Shown here: positions 43,484 through 51,800 of the stretch, in pieces | Layout: each line of letters starts with the position of its first letter | Position numbering within the stretch: the stretch's first letter is position 1 | Assembly: GCA_900756575.1 (NCBI GenBank) | Contig: CAAEKQ010000146.1 | Span: 1-59,463 of the forward strand | Direction of reading: 5' to 3' | DNA from: an uncultured Oscillospiraceae bacterium | GTDB taxonomy: Bacteria > Bacillota > Clostridia > Oscillospirales > Oscillospiraceae | DNA: 59,463 nt | Notes under the pieces: model-generated | The model's input: only the letters and a program-made list of their open reading frames with translations | Told to the model about the DNA's origin: nothing | Database searches by the model: none | Program-made: the position numbers and the translations under genes

Positions 43484-43875
43484 GCTGGAGCTTTGCCCTT
43501 GTTATTGGGCTGCTCACCGGCATTCTCTCCGGCTTTGGTATCGGCGGCGGCACAATTTTGATGATTTATCTCACCGCCTTCGCCGCGTTTCCCCAGAAAA
43601 TTGCCCAGAGCATCAACCTGCTCTATTTTATCCCCACCGCAGCCGCCGCATTAATTCTCCACAGCAAGCACCATCAGCTGAAATGGAACGCCGTCCTCCC
43701 TGCCGCCCTGTGCGGATGCGCCACCGCCGCAGGATTCAGCTTTCTCGCCATAGGCATGAATCTGACGCTGCTCCGGCGGCTGTTCGGCGTATTTTTGCTG
43801 TTTACCGGCATTTCCGAGCTGAAAAAGAAGCCGAAAAACGCCGATCAGAACCCGGTGCCCAAAAAGCGAAGATAG
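43477..43875 (+). CDS. Half-length TauE/SafE family permease, second half
   Basis: 132 residues, about four helices, with the same repeat signature GLLTGILSGFGIGGGTILMIYL as its partner and a lysine-rich tail. It overlaps the first half by 7 bases, with no frameshift or stop decay visible, so it looks like a natural split rather than a broken gene. Its 3' end overlaps the converging ruvX by 31 bases. Confidence 0.82.
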   Translation: MLSWSFALVIGLLTGILSGFGIGGGTILMIYLTAFAAFPQKIAQSINLLYFIPTAAAALILHSKHHQLKWNAVLPAALCGCATAAGFSFLAIGMNLTLLRRLFGVFLLFTGISELKKKPKNADQNPVPKKRR

Positions 43876-44264
43876 CCCTCCAGAATCAGCGACGCCGCCA
43901 CCGCATCTACGTTCTTGCGGTGGCTTTTCATTTTCTTTCCACCGGCGGAAAGGATGTTGTGGGCCTCGATGGTGGTTCTTCTCTCGTCCCAGAGCACCAC
44001 GTCCATGCCGGTTCGCTCCCTGAGCATTTCGGCAAATTCCCGATATAATGCCGCTCGGGGCCCTTCGGTGCCGTCCATGTTCTTCGGGAAGCCCATCACC
44101 AGCCGTTCGGGCTTCTTCTCCTTCACCAGCGCCGCCACTTTATCCGCCGCCTTCTCCCGGTTCCATTCCGCAACCACCGTGGTAAAGCCCACGATCATCC
44201 CCGATGGATCGGAAACGGCCACCCCGGTGCGGGCGTCGCCATAATCCAGTGCCATCACCTTCAT
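43845..44264 (-). CDS. ruvX: Putative pre-16S rRNA nuclease / Holliday-junction resolvase (RuvX/YqgF)
   Basis: 139 residues, normal for YqgF. The RNase H-like fold shows ALDYGDARTGVAVSD (D7), VMGFPKNMDG, LWDERRTT and the C-terminal KNVDAVAASLIL. The family is best supported as an enzyme that matures the 16S rRNA 5' end. ATG 44264 follows AGGGGGA; the upstream 42 codons of open frame extend into the divergent promoter region and are rejected. Confidence 0.93.
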   Translation of the reverse strand: MKVMALDYGDARTGVAVSDPSGMIVGFTTVVAEWNREKAADKVAALVKEKKPERLVMGFPKNMDGTEGPRAALYREFAEMLRERTGMDVVLWDERRTTIEAHNILSAGGKKMKSHRKNVDAVAASLILEGYLRFLGTGF

Positions 44265-44378
44265 TAGAATTCCCCCTTTGTTTTTCCGGAGTATACCACA
44301 TTTTGCGCGATCCTGCAAGGAATCGTCCATATCCTGTGGAATCAGAGAAAATTTCCTGAGAAAAAACGGATTTCCATA

Positions 44379-44407
44379 TTGACCCGGCAAAAAATCTATG
44401 CTAGAAT
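44379..44407 (+). promoter_or_regulatory. Promoter of rpmG-secE-nusG-rplK-rplA
   Basis: TTGACC (44379-44384), a 17-base spacer and TAGAAT (44402-44407), followed by a ~115-base leader with no gene before rpmG. Confidence 0.72.
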
Positions 44408-44529
44408 AGTTTCACCTGTGATTTCGGGCGGAATTTCTATGCCCGTTTTCAGCTGTGGGCGGCGGTGCCGCAATCAAATTTATTATGACCGCAGTGATAC
44501 AGGGAGGCAATTTTTAAGGAGGTGCCGAA

Positions 44530-44679
44530 ATGCGCGTTAAAGTGACTCTGAGATGCAATGAGTGCAAGCAAAGAAACTACAACACCATGAAGAACAAGAA
44601 GAACGACCCGGATCGTCTCGAAATGAAGAAGTATTGCAGATTCTGCAGAAAGCACACCGTTCACACCGAGACTAAGTAA
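44530..44679 (+). CDS. rpmG: 50S ribosomal protein L33
   Basis: 49 residues. MRVKVTLRCNECKQRNY, KNDPDRLEMKKYCRFCRKHT and the terminal HTETK are L33 hallmarks. Both CxxC pairs (CNEC and CRFC) are intact, so this is the zinc-binding C+ form. An AAGGAGG site sits just upstream. It leads the secE-nusG operon, as usual in Firmicutes. Confidence 0.97.
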   Translation: MRVKVTLRCNECKQRNYNTMKNKKNDPDRLEMKKYCRFCRKHTVHTETK

Positions 44680-44694
44680 TGGAGGCTACCGTAA

Positions 44695-44934
44695 ATGGCA
44701 GAAGCTAAGAAACAGGAAAAAGAGGGCTTTTTCCGCCGGACCGCCAATCGTTTCAGCAAGTGGTTCCGTGAAATGCGGGCTGAGCTGAAAAAGGTTGTAT
44801 GGCCCACAAAAAAGCAGGTTCTCCAGAATACTGTAGTCGTTCTTATTGCTGTGCTGGTGGTTGGCGCTTTTATCTGGATCTTCGATGCGATCAGCAACCT
44901 GGTCGTCCAGTGGCTCATCGGCCTGTTTAACTAA
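44695..44934 (+). CDS. secE: Preprotein translocase subunit SecE
   Basis: 79 residues. A basic N-terminus with WFREMRAELKKVVWPTKKQ, the SecE amphipathic helix, precedes one membrane helix (~45-68). It stabilises SecY in the translocon. A single span is the rule in Gram-positives. It lies between rpmG and nusG at gaps of 15 and 14 bases. Confidence 0.96.
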   Translation: MAEAKKQEKEGFFRRTANRFSKWFREMRAELKKVVWPTKKQVLQNTVVVLIAVLVVGAFIWIFDAISNLVVQWLIGLFN

Positions 44935-44948
44935 GGCAGGGTGAGACC

Positions 44949-45491
44949 ATGGCAGAAGAAGCTAAGTGGTATGTAGTCCATACCTACTCCGGGTATGAGA
45001 ATACCGTTAAAGCCACCATCGAAAAAAGTATTCAGAACCGCCATCTTCAGGATCTCATTCACGAGGTGCTGATTCCCATGGAGACGGTCACTGAGGTGAC
45101 TGACTCCGGTTCCAAAACTGTAGAGCGCAAGATCTACCCCGGCTATGTGCTGGTGAAAATGGTCATGACCGATGAGGCGTGGTACATCATCAACTCTGTC
45201 CGCGGTGTAACCGGTTTTGTCGGCGCTGATGCCGATGCAAAGCCTATGATCCGTGCCGTCGCCCTCACTGAGGACGAGGTTCTGCAGCTCGGTATTGAGA
45301 AGCATACCGTTGAGGTGCCCTATACCCTGGGCGACACCGTCAAAATCAACGACGGCCCTCTTACCACCTTCACCGGTCGTGTGGATGCTCTGGATATCGA
45401 AAACAATTCCGTCCGCGTGGTTGTTTCCATGTTCGGGCGCGAAACGCCGGTCGAGCTGGAGCTCGATCAGGTAGAGCTGGTTGAGGAATAA
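44949..45491 (+). CDS. nusG: Transcription termination/antitermination factor NusG
   Basis: 180 residues. The NGN domain (~1-120) includes WYVVHTYSGYENTVK, YPGYVLVKMVM and VRGVTGFVG; the KOW domain (~125-180) has GDTVKINDGPLTTFTGRV. It binds RNA polymerase and tunes pausing and termination. It precedes rplK in the standard order. Confidence 0.97.
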   Translation: MAEEAKWYVVHTYSGYENTVKATIEKSIQNRHLQDLIHEVLIPMETVTEVTDSGSKTVERKIYPGYVLVKMVMTDEAWYIINSVRGVTGFVGADADAKPMIRAVALTEDEVLQLGIEKHTVEVPYTLGDTVKINDGPLTTFTGRVDALDIENNSVRVVVSMFGRETPVELELDQVELVEE

Positions 45492-45507
45492 TCGGCTCGA
45501 TCCCCCC

Positions 45508-45574
45508 GACCCGGCTGGTCGGAACGTGGGAGGGGTTTTATACTCCGCCAAATATACGCTTTGCGTATCACCAC
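45508..45574 (+). promoter_or_regulatory. Candidate L1-type regulatory leader before rplK
   Basis: Contains a CGACC/GGTCG hairpin, then GTGGGAGG (45526-45533), the hairpin ATACGC/GCGTAT (45553-45569), and CCAC (45571-45574) that can close on GTGG. The same GTGGGAGG...CCAC arrangement recurs before rplA, suggesting a shared site for L1, the known autogenous regulator of this operon in other bacteria. Confidence 0.45.
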
Positions 45575-45596
45575 ATTTTTTCAGGAGGTGCTCTTC

Positions 45597-46022
45597 ATGG
45601 CACAGAAAGTAACAGGTTATATCAGACTGCAGATCAATGCCGCTAAGGCAACTGCTTCTCCTCCGGTTGGCCCCGCTCTGGGTCAGCACGGCGTTAATAT
45701 TGCTCAGTTCATCAAGGAATTTAACGAGCGTACCAAGGATCAGGTTGGTTTCAAGATCCCCGTTGTTATCACGGTTTATGCCGACCGCAGCTTCACCTTC
45801 ATCACCAAGACTCCCCCCACCGCTACCCTCATCATGAAGGCCGTTGGCGTGGAGAAGGGCTCCGGCGAACCCAACAAGAACAAGGTTGCCACCATCACCA
45901 AGGCCCAGTTGAAGGAAATCGCTGAGAGAAAGATGCCCGACCTCAACGCTGCTACCATCGAGGCAGCTATGAGCAACGTTGCCGGCACTTGCCGCTCCAT
46001 GGGCATTACCGTGGTAGACTAA
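45597..46022 (+). CDS. rplK: 50S ribosomal protein L11
   Basis: 141 residues, full length. AQKVTGYIRLQINAAKATASPPVGPALGQHGVNI is the N-terminal L11 signature, and the C-terminal rRNA-binding part ends in AGTCRSMGITVVD. It forms the GTPase-associated centre with L10/L12. ATG 45597 is supported by AGGAGG; 12 upstream codons of open frame are not conserved. Confidence 0.98.
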   Translation: MAQKVTGYIRLQINAAKATASPPVGPALGQHGVNIAQFIKEFNERTKDQVGFKIPVVITVYADRSFTFITKTPPTATLIMKAVGVEKGSGEPNKNKVATITKAQLKEIAERKMPDLNAATIEAAMSNVAGTCRSMGITVVD

Positions 46023-46070
46023 TCACCAAGATCCGAGGTTAGCGCAAATCTATAAAGCGTGCCTCATAAC

Positions 46071-46096
46071 GTGGGAGGATTTTTCCGACGAACCAC
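46071..46096 (+). promoter_or_regulatory. Second candidate L1-type regulatory element, before rplA
   Basis: GTGGGAGG (46071-46078) and CCAC (46093-46096) flank an inner GGA/TCC pairing around a T run. This is a compact version of the element before rplK. Confidence 0.45.
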
Positions 46097-46114
46097 TATA
46101 AGGAGGATATTCAA

Positions 46115-46804
46115 TTGAAGAAAGGTAAAAATTATCAGGAGAGCGCAAAGCTCATCGACCGTTCCGTACAGTACGATGCAGTTGACGCATGCGCTCTGGT
46201 TGTCAATACTGCAAAAGCGAAGTTCGACGAGACCGTAGAGGTTCACATCCGTCTGGGCGTTGACTCCCGTCACGCTGACCAGCAGGTTCGTGGCTCCGTG
46301 GTTCTGCCCAACGGCACCGGCAAGACCCGCAAGGTTCTGGTGTTCGCAAAGGACGCAAAGGCCGACGCTGCTCGCGAGGCCGGCGCTGACTATGTTGGCG
46401 GCATGGACATGGTGGAGAAGATCCAGAAGGAGAACTTCTTCGATTACGACGTGGTTGTTGCTACCCCCGACATGATGGGTATCGTTGGTCGTCTGGGTAA
46501 GGTGCTGGGCCCCAAGGGTCTGATGCCCTCCCCCAAGGCCGGCACCGTTACCCCCGATGTTGCCAAGGCAATTGGCGAGATCAAGGCCGGTAAGATCGAG
46601 TACCGTCTGGACAAGACCAACATCATCCACTGCCCCATCGGCAAGGTTTCCTTCGGTTCCGAGAAGCTGGTTGAGAACTTCGACACCCTGATCGGCGCCA
46701 TCATCAAGGCAAAGCCCGCTGCTGCGAAGGGCCAGTATATCAAGTCCTGTGTCCTGGCTTCCACCATGGGCCCCGGCATCAAGGTCAGCACTGCAAAGTA
46801 TTAA
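46115..46804 (+). CDS. rplA: 50S ribosomal protein L1
   Basis: 229 residues, full length. KGKNYQESAKLID at the start, HIRLGVDSRHADQQVRG, and VLGPKGLMPSPKAGTVT are L1 hallmarks. Start is TTG (46115) after AAGGAGG. L1 builds the mobile stalk near the E site and in other bacteria represses its own operon by binding the mRNA; paired GTGGGAGG elements before rplK and rplA would suit this. Confidence 0.98.
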   Translation: MKKGKNYQESAKLIDRSVQYDAVDACALVVNTAKAKFDETVEVHIRLGVDSRHADQQVRGSVVLPNGTGKTRKVLVFAKDAKADAAREAGADYVGGMDMVEKIQKENFFDYDVVVATPDMMGIVGRLGKVLGPKGLMPSPKAGTVTPDVAKAIGEIKAGKIEYRLDKTNIIHCPIGKVSFGSEKLVENFDTLIGAIIKAKPAAAKGQYIKSCVLASTMGPGIKVSTAKY

Positions 46805-46826
46805 TCAATAATCCGAAAAATTGTGC

Positions 46827-46855
46827 TTGACAGGCGGCGTCCTGTTTGGTATAAT
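46827..46855 (+). promoter_or_regulatory. Consensus promoter of rplJ-rplL
   Basis: Perfect TTGACA (46827-46832), 17 bases, perfect TATAAT (46850-46855). The strongest promoter in the window, as expected for a ribosomal operon. Confidence 0.95.
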
Positions 46856-46861
46856 AATCAA

Positions 46862-46980
46862 CGCTGCCAGAGACAGCAGGAGGCATTTGCCACAAGGGTT
46901 TCCCATCCTGCCGAGGAAGCACAATGGATTTATGTGTCTTTTGTGTCCTCGTACCGCTCTGGTACGAGGACATTTTTTCT
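46862..46980 (+). promoter_or_regulatory. L10 leader (ribosomal protein attenuator)
   Basis: The leader contains AGACAGCAGGAGGC and CATCCTGCCGAGGAAG, the conserved kink-turn region of the L10 leader, where L10(L12)4 binds. It ends in the hairpin TGTCCTCGTACC/GGTACGAGGACA (46944-46972) followed by TTTTTT, the attenuating terminator before rplJ. Confidence 0.9.
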
Positions 46981-46994
46981 GGAGGTGACATTTA

Positions 46995-47513
46995 ATGCCT
47001 AACGCTAAGGTTCTTGAAGCAAAAAAGGCTACCGTCTCTGCCCTGTCTGAGCAGATTAAGGGCGCATCTGCCGGTGTCTTTGTTGATTACAAGGGTATTA
47101 CCGTGGCTCAGGATACCGAGCTGCGTAACCAGTTCCGTGAGGCTGGCGTCGAGTACTCCGTTGTGAAGAACACTCTGACCCGTCTTGCCTGCCGCGACAA
47201 CGATTACGATTTTGACGAGGTGCTCAACGGTACCACCGCTTTTGCAGTGTCCACCGGCGACCCCATCGCTCCTGCTCGTATCGTCAGCCAGTTTGCCAAG
47301 AAGAATAAGATTCTGGCAATCAAGGGCGGTTTCGTTGAGGGAAAGATTTGTTCCGTTGACGAGCTCAATGCCTTTGGCGAGCTGACCTCCAAGAACGATC
47401 TGGTTGCCCAGGTTCTTGGTACCATGCTTGCTCCCATCAGTTCCCTTGCCTTCGTGCTGGATCAGATCCGGCTTCAGAAGGAGGCACCCGAAGCTGCTGC
47501 TGCAGCAGAATAA
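46995..47513 (+). CDS. rplJ: 50S ribosomal protein L10
   Basis: 172 residues. KATVSALSEQIKGASAGVFVDYKGITV and YSVVKNTLTRLA are L10 signatures, and the alanine-rich C-terminus binds L7/L12. It carries the L12 stalk and represses its own mRNA through the leader upstream. GGAGG lies 9 bases before the start. Confidence 0.98.
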   Translation: MPNAKVLEAKKATVSALSEQIKGASAGVFVDYKGITVAQDTELRNQFREAGVEYSVVKNTLTRLACRDNDYDFDEVLNGTTAFAVSTGDPIAPARIVSQFAKKNKILAIKGGFVEGKICSVDELNAFGELTSKNDLVAQVLGTMLAPISSLAFVLDQIRLQKEAPEAAAAAE

Positions 47514-47546
47514 TTTATTATAATCTGATAAATGGAGGAATTTACA

Positions 47547-47924
47547 ATGGCTAGCGAAAAGATTACTGCTATGATTGAAGAAGTTAAGACTCTCTCCGTG
47601 CTGGAGCTGGCTGAGCTGGTTCACGCTCTGGAGGAGGAGTTCGGTGTTTCCGCTGCTGCTGCCGCTGCTCCCGCTGCCGGCGCTGCTGCTGCTGCTCCCG
47701 CTGAGGAAGAGAAGACCGAGTTCGACGTCGTTCTGAAGGAAGTCGGCGCCAACAAGATCGCTGTTATCAAGGTTGTCCGTGAGCTCACCGGCCTGGGCCT
47801 GAAGGAAGCTAAGGCTATGGTTGACGGCGCTCCCGCTAACGTGAAGGAAGCTGTTGCTAAGGCTGACGCCGAGGCTATGGTTGAGAAGCTGAAGGAAGCT
47901 GGCGCTACCGCAGAGCTGAAGTAA
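47547..47924 (+). CDS. rplL: 50S ribosomal protein L7/L12
   Basis: 125 residues. N-terminal dimerisation helices (MIEEVKTLSVLELAELVHAL), an alanine-rich hinge (~35-55), and the factor-binding C-terminal domain (FDVVLKEVGANKIAVIKVVR). ATG 47547 gives the canonical N-terminus; an in-frame ATG at 47532 is at the ribosome-binding site. A strong terminator follows, so rpoB is not downstream as it often is. Confidence 0.98.
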   Translation: MASEKITAMIEEVKTLSVLELAELVHALEEEFGVSAAAAAAPAAGAAAAAPAEEEKTEFDVVLKEVGANKIAVIKVVRELTGLGLKEAKAMVDGAPANVKEAVAKADAEAMVEKLKEAGATAELK

Positions 47925-47936
47925 TTCTGCTTTTCC

Positions 47937-47972
47937 AAAATCCCGTTTCGCTTTTGCGAGACGGGATTTTTT
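47937..47972 (+). terminator. Terminator after rplL
   Basis: AAATCCCGT and ACGGGATTT form the outer stem, TCGC/GCGA the inner one, followed by TTTT. The ~110 bases after it hold only the next promoter. Confidence 0.88.
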
Positions 47973-48085
47973 ATGCCCAAACGCGCCTGATACACACCGT
48001 GGACACATCGCCACATTAGGATAAAATCAGACACACGAAATTGCCGAAATCACACAGAATCTTCACATTTCGCCCCCCGAACCAT

Positions 48086-48114
48086 TTGCATTCCAAATTA
48101 TTTTTGTGTATAAT
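48086..48114 (+). promoter_or_regulatory. Promoter of the moxR operon
   Basis: TTGCAT (48086-48091), 17 bases, perfect TATAAT (48109-48114), 77 bases before moxR. Confidence 0.75.
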
Positions 48115-48190
48115 GTCTACAAACCATTCTGACATATCCCGTGGTTTTGTCAGATATTTTAGCCAGCCATGCTGGGGATTGGAGTCTATC

Positions 48191-49150
48191 ATGGAGATCA
48201 AAGAAATTGGCGCATATGCGCAGAAGATCAACGACAACATCAGCCGTGTCCTCATCGGCAAGAAGGACGAAATCGACCTGATTCTGGTCAGCCTGTTTGC
48301 AGGCGGCCATGCTCTGCTGGATGACGTTCCCGGCACCGGCAAAACCGTTCTGGCAAAGTCTCTGGCAAAGTCCATTAAATGCGACTTTAAGCGCATCCAG
48401 TTCACCGCCGACCTGCTGCCCTCCGATATTACGGGCCTCAGCGTCTACAATCAGAAAACCGGCGAGTTTGACTTCCAGCCCGGCCCCGCCTTCACCAACA
48501 TCCTGCTGGCCGACGAGATTAACCGTACCACGCCCCGTACCCAGTCTGCGCTTCTCGAATGCATGGAGGAAAAGCAGATCACCGTAGACGGCGAGACCAA
48601 GCCCCTGGGCGCACCCTTCTTCGTCATTGCAACTCAGAACCCCGTAGAATCCTCCGGTACGTTCGCGCTGCCTGAGGCACAGCTGGACCGTTTTCTGGTT
48701 CGCCTAACGCTGGGCTATCCCTCCACCAAGGAATCCGTGGATATCCTCACCAATTACATTAGTGGTTCTCCTCTGGTGCAGCTGGACGCGGTTGCTACAG
48801 GCGAGGAGATCACCGCCATTCAGTCCGCCATTTCCGGCGTGCTGGTGTCCGATCCCATTAAGGAGTATATCGTTGCCTTGGTGGAAGCCACCCGTAAGAA
48901 CGACGATGTGGAGCTGGGCGTTTCTACCCGCGGTATGCTGTCCATGCTCCGTGCTTGCCAGGCCTACGCCGCCATTCATGGCCGGGATTATGTGCTGCCG
49001 GACGATGTCAAGGCCCTGGCTGTGCCTGTATTCGCCCATCGTCTGATTCTCAAGGTGAAATACAACTCCGCCAATAAGGCCTCTGAGATCATCTCCCGGC
49101 TTCTTGGCACCATCCCCGCCCCCACCGAATCCACCACGCAGAAACTGTAA
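48191..49150 (+). CDS. MoxR family AAA+ ATPase
   Basis: 319 residues. Walker A DDVPGTGKTVLAKS (~43), Walker B LLADEINRTTPRTQSALLE, sensor FFVIATQNPVE and the C-terminal lid are all present. MoxR proteins act as chaperone-like ATPases that assemble or activate partner complexes. The DUF58 and DUF4129-like genes that follow are its usual companions. ATG 48191 is preceded by TTGGAG; the 50 upstream codons cover the promoter. Confidence 0.94.
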   Translation: MEIKEIGAYAQKINDNISRVLIGKKDEIDLILVSLFAGGHALLDDVPGTGKTVLAKSLAKSIKCDFKRIQFTADLLPSDITGLSVYNQKTGEFDFQPGPAFTNILLADEINRTTPRTQSALLECMEEKQITVDGETKPLGAPFFVIATQNPVESSGTFALPEAQLDRFLVRLTLGYPSTKESVDILTNYISGSPLVQLDAVATGEEITAIQSAISGVLVSDPIKEYIVALVEATRKNDDVELGVSTRGMLSMLRACQAYAAIHGRDYVLPDDVKALAVPVFAHRLILKVKYNSANKASEIISRLLGTIPAPTESTTQKL

Positions 49151-49167
49151 GGTCAGGTGATGGAACT

Positions 49168-50289
49168 ATGACTGCTGCCATTTGGCTGATTGTAATTGTC
49201 GGCATTCTGGCAATTCTGCAATCAAAATATTTCAGCAAGGTTGCCTTCCGCCATCTCCATTACGAGCGGAAGCTGACCAAGCACGCGGTGTTCGAGGGAG
49301 AATCCCTGGAGCTGCAAGAGGTCATCGCCAACCGAAAGCTCACGCCCCTCCCCTGGCTCCGGGTTGAATCCAAGCTGTCCCCCTGGCTCCGGTTCCATTC
49401 TCAGGAGAATTTAGAGATCATGGACGACCGGTTCCACCGCAGTGTATTCTATCTGCGGCCCTACAGTCGAATTACCCGGCGCTATAACGTCAAGTGCATT
49501 CGCCGGGGCTATTATGACCTGTCCATTACCACGCTGACCGCAGGCGACCTGTTCGGCCTGAATTCCGTCAGTCAGGAGGCCCATTCCGATGCCAAGCTGT
49601 TCGTCTATCCCAGCCTCTTGGGCGAGGATGAGCTGCCGGACGAGGCCCTTCGCTGGCAGGGCGATGTGTCCGTTCGCCGCTGGATCTTCCCGGATCCCAT
49701 TTTAATCAACGGCATTCGGGGCTATCAGATCGGTGACAGCCGCAAGGATATTCATTGGCGCGCTTCCGCCCGAACAGGCTCTCTCCAGGTGAAAACCCAC
49801 GACTATACTGTCTTCCCCAGGCTGCTGATGGTCTTCAACATCGACCCCGAGGACAATTTCTGGGGCCAGCTGTCGGAAAAGCAAATGGAGGAGATGGAAT
49901 ACGGCATCCGCACGGTGGCCACCCTCTGCAACTGGGCGATTGTGAACAATATGGAGGTGGGCCTGTACTCCAATGCGTCCATTTCCTATGCCCCGGATGT
50001 GCCCATCGACCTGGAGCCCGCCTGCAATGCCGCCCAGATGAACCGGATTCTCGAGGTGCTGGCAGGACTGCAATTCAAAGAGCACGAATCCATCTACGCC
50101 ACCATCGAAAAGCTGGTGGAAAACGACACCTCCGAAACGGATATTCTGATCTTTTCTACCTTCTGGAACAGCTCCCTGGACAACCGCGCCCAGGAGCTCC
50201 GTCGAAAAGGAAATTCCGTGACCCATATCACGCTCAGAAGGGAGGCCATCCGTTTTGAGGAAAACGTCGATGCAGCGGCTGCTGTTTGA
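49168..50289 (+). CDS. DUF58 domain-containing protein
   Basis: 373 residues. A membrane helix at ~3-15 precedes the DUF58 region, with GDLFGLNSV, RGYQIGDSRKDIHWRASARTG at ~190 (the DUF58 signature), and a von Willebrand-like C-terminal half (LMVFNIDPEDNFW, ILIFSTFWNSSLDNRA). It partners MoxR ATPases; function unknown. It overlaps the next gene by 20 bases. Confidence 0.9.
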   Translation: MTAAIWLIVIVGILAILQSKYFSKVAFRHLHYERKLTKHAVFEGESLELQEVIANRKLTPLPWLRVESKLSPWLRFHSQENLEIMDDRFHRSVFYLRPYSRITRRYNVKCIRRGYYDLSITTLTAGDLFGLNSVSQEAHSDAKLFVYPSLLGEDELPDEALRWQGDVSVRRWIFPDPILINGIRGYQIGDSRKDIHWRASARTGSLQVKTHDYTVFPRLLMVFNIDPEDNFWGQLSEKQMEEMEYGIRTVATLCNWAIVNNMEVGLYSNASISYAPDVPIDLEPACNAAQMNRILEVLAGLQFKEHESIYATIEKLVENDTSETDILIFSTFWNSSLDNRAQELRRKGNSVTHITLRREAIRFEENVDAAAAV

Positions 50290-51577
50290 GTGCATCAATC
50301 TGTTGATGGCCCTGCTGTTTGTGATCCCTCTGGGGGTATTGGTGGAGCAGCTGTGCGGCTTTCCGCTGTATCGCTGCTGCCTGATCCCCTGCCTGGCCGG
50401 AATCGGCTATATCCTTGGCCGAGTATCCATGACAAAGCCCATGGGCGTTTCCATGGGGCTGTGCATCGGCGGGACTGTCATCGCGGTGATTCTCGCGGTG
50501 CTCCTCTCCCCTGCCGGTGTGCTGATTCGTGTGCTCATGGCGCTGCTTACGCTGTTTTTCTCGGGATTTTCTTTCTTCTCGGCACGAAAAGCGGGCTATG
50601 CCATTTATGCGCCCATGGCGATCACCGGAATTCTGCTCCATGTGCTGGTGCTCATCATCTGCACCGGTCTCCAGTGGAACAATTCCGTGGCCCGGCTGCT
50701 GTCCGTGGTGTCCATTGCGTTCTTCCTGCTGAGCCTGTTTGCATTCAGCTCCAAGGGTCTCCGGAAGAGCCTGCACCGCACCAGCAGTGACCGTCGGGTT
50801 CGCTATCCTGCGGGTATGCAGATGGGAAATTTCCTGCTGGTCACAGGCTTCATCATTGTTGCAGCGTTTATCTCCAACATCTATCCGATCTTCCATCTGT
50901 TCTCCAACGCGTTTTCCTATGTAATCAACGCACTGGTCGCCTTCTTCGCCCTGCTCTCCAGCAAGTTCCACCGCAGAGTGCTGGTGGACAGTGCCGTGGA
51001 CCAGGCCGAGCAGTCCGTGGCCGAGGACAGCATTCTCAACGCCGAGCCCAAGGGAGAAGCCGGTTGGGTCACCACCATGGTGGAGATCATCGCCTTTGTG
51101 GTAGTCGTACTGGTGGTCATCTACGCCCTCTACCGGCTGATGATGAAGCTCCGGGAGAAGGGCGTACGTCTGCCGGGCTTTCTCCGGAACTTCCGGGATC
51201 AATTCGCTCCCGTGGCCGAGGAGGACTACGTGGACGAAACGGAGAACCTGTTCGACACCAAGGAGATGCTGGCCGACACCCGGGCCCGTATGAAAAAGGC
51301 CCTCCGCAAGCTCCGGGAGCGTCCGCAAAAACTGGAGGATTTTCCGGACAATCGCATGAAGCTGCGCTTTGCGTTCCAGCAAATTCTCAAGAAGCGCTCG
51401 GCCCAGAATCCCGGTGCCGCGGCACTCACCCCCAACGAGCTGCAAAGCCGCGATTTCTCCAGCGATACCGAAGCCGCGCAGTTTATGGAATACTACAACG
51501 AGGCCCGCTATTCCGACAAGGACATCCCCGAGGACGCGGTCAGCTGTGCCCGCAATATGCTCAAAAAGAAGATTTAA
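50270..51577 (+). CDS. Polytopic membrane protein with DUF4129-like C-terminus
   Basis: About 435 residues. Six or so helices in the first ~230 residues, another at ~270-292, then a soluble tail. The end (LRFAFQQILKK, LTPNELQSR, FMEYYNEARYSDKDI) resembles DUF4129, which in similar loci follows or is fused to a transglutaminase. No transglutaminase is present here. ATG 50270 lies 10 bases after GAGG; the TTG at 50255 overlaps that site. Confidence 0.7.
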   Translation: MQRLLFECINLLMALLFVIPLGVLVEQLCGFPLYRCCLIPCLAGIGYILGRVSMTKPMGVSMGLCIGGTVIAVILAVLLSPAGVLIRVLMALLTLFFSGFSFFSARKAGYAIYAPMAITGILLHVLVLIICTGLQWNNSVARLLSVVSIAFFLLSLFAFSSKGLRKSLHRTSSDRRVRYPAGMQMGNFLLVTGFIIVAAFISNIYPIFHLFSNAFSYVINALVAFFALLSSKFHRRVLVDSAVDQAEQSVAEDSILNAEPKGEAGWVTTMVEIIAFVVVVLVVIYALYRLMMKLREKGVRLPGFLRNFRDQFAPVAEEDYVDETENLFDTKEMLADTRARMKKALRKLRERPQKLEDFPDNRMKLRFAFQQILKKRSAQNPGAAALTPNELQSRDFSSDTEAAQFMEYYNEARYSDKDIPEDAVSCARNMLKKKI

Positions 51578-51582
51578 TCTGC

Positions 51583-51625
51583 CGATCAGCAGGATCTCTC
51601 CGGAGGTTCTGCTGATCGTTGTATT
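51583..51625 (+). terminator. Hairpin after the moxR operon
   Basis: CGATCAGCAG and CTGCTGATCG form a perfect 10-bp stem with a 16-base loop; the T tail (TTGTATT) is weak. Confidence 0.5.
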
Positions 51626-51689
51626 GGGGCAGATTTTCGCATAATTGGGACAAAAAAGCGAAGATTTGCGAAAAATTCACTTGATTCTC

Positions 51690-51718
51690 TTGACATTTCC
51701 GAAGAATTGACCTATAAA
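51690..51718 (+). promoter_or_regulatory. Promoter of the lipoprotein gene
   Basis: Perfect TTGACA (51690-51695), 17 bases, TATAAA (51713-51718), 83 bases before the start. Confidence 0.75.
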
Positions 51719-51800
51719 TGCTAAGAAAAGCGAAAACAAATCCATTGGAAAGGACGCTATATGACTGTATTTTATTCCACTGCCCAGGAGGAATCCCTTC

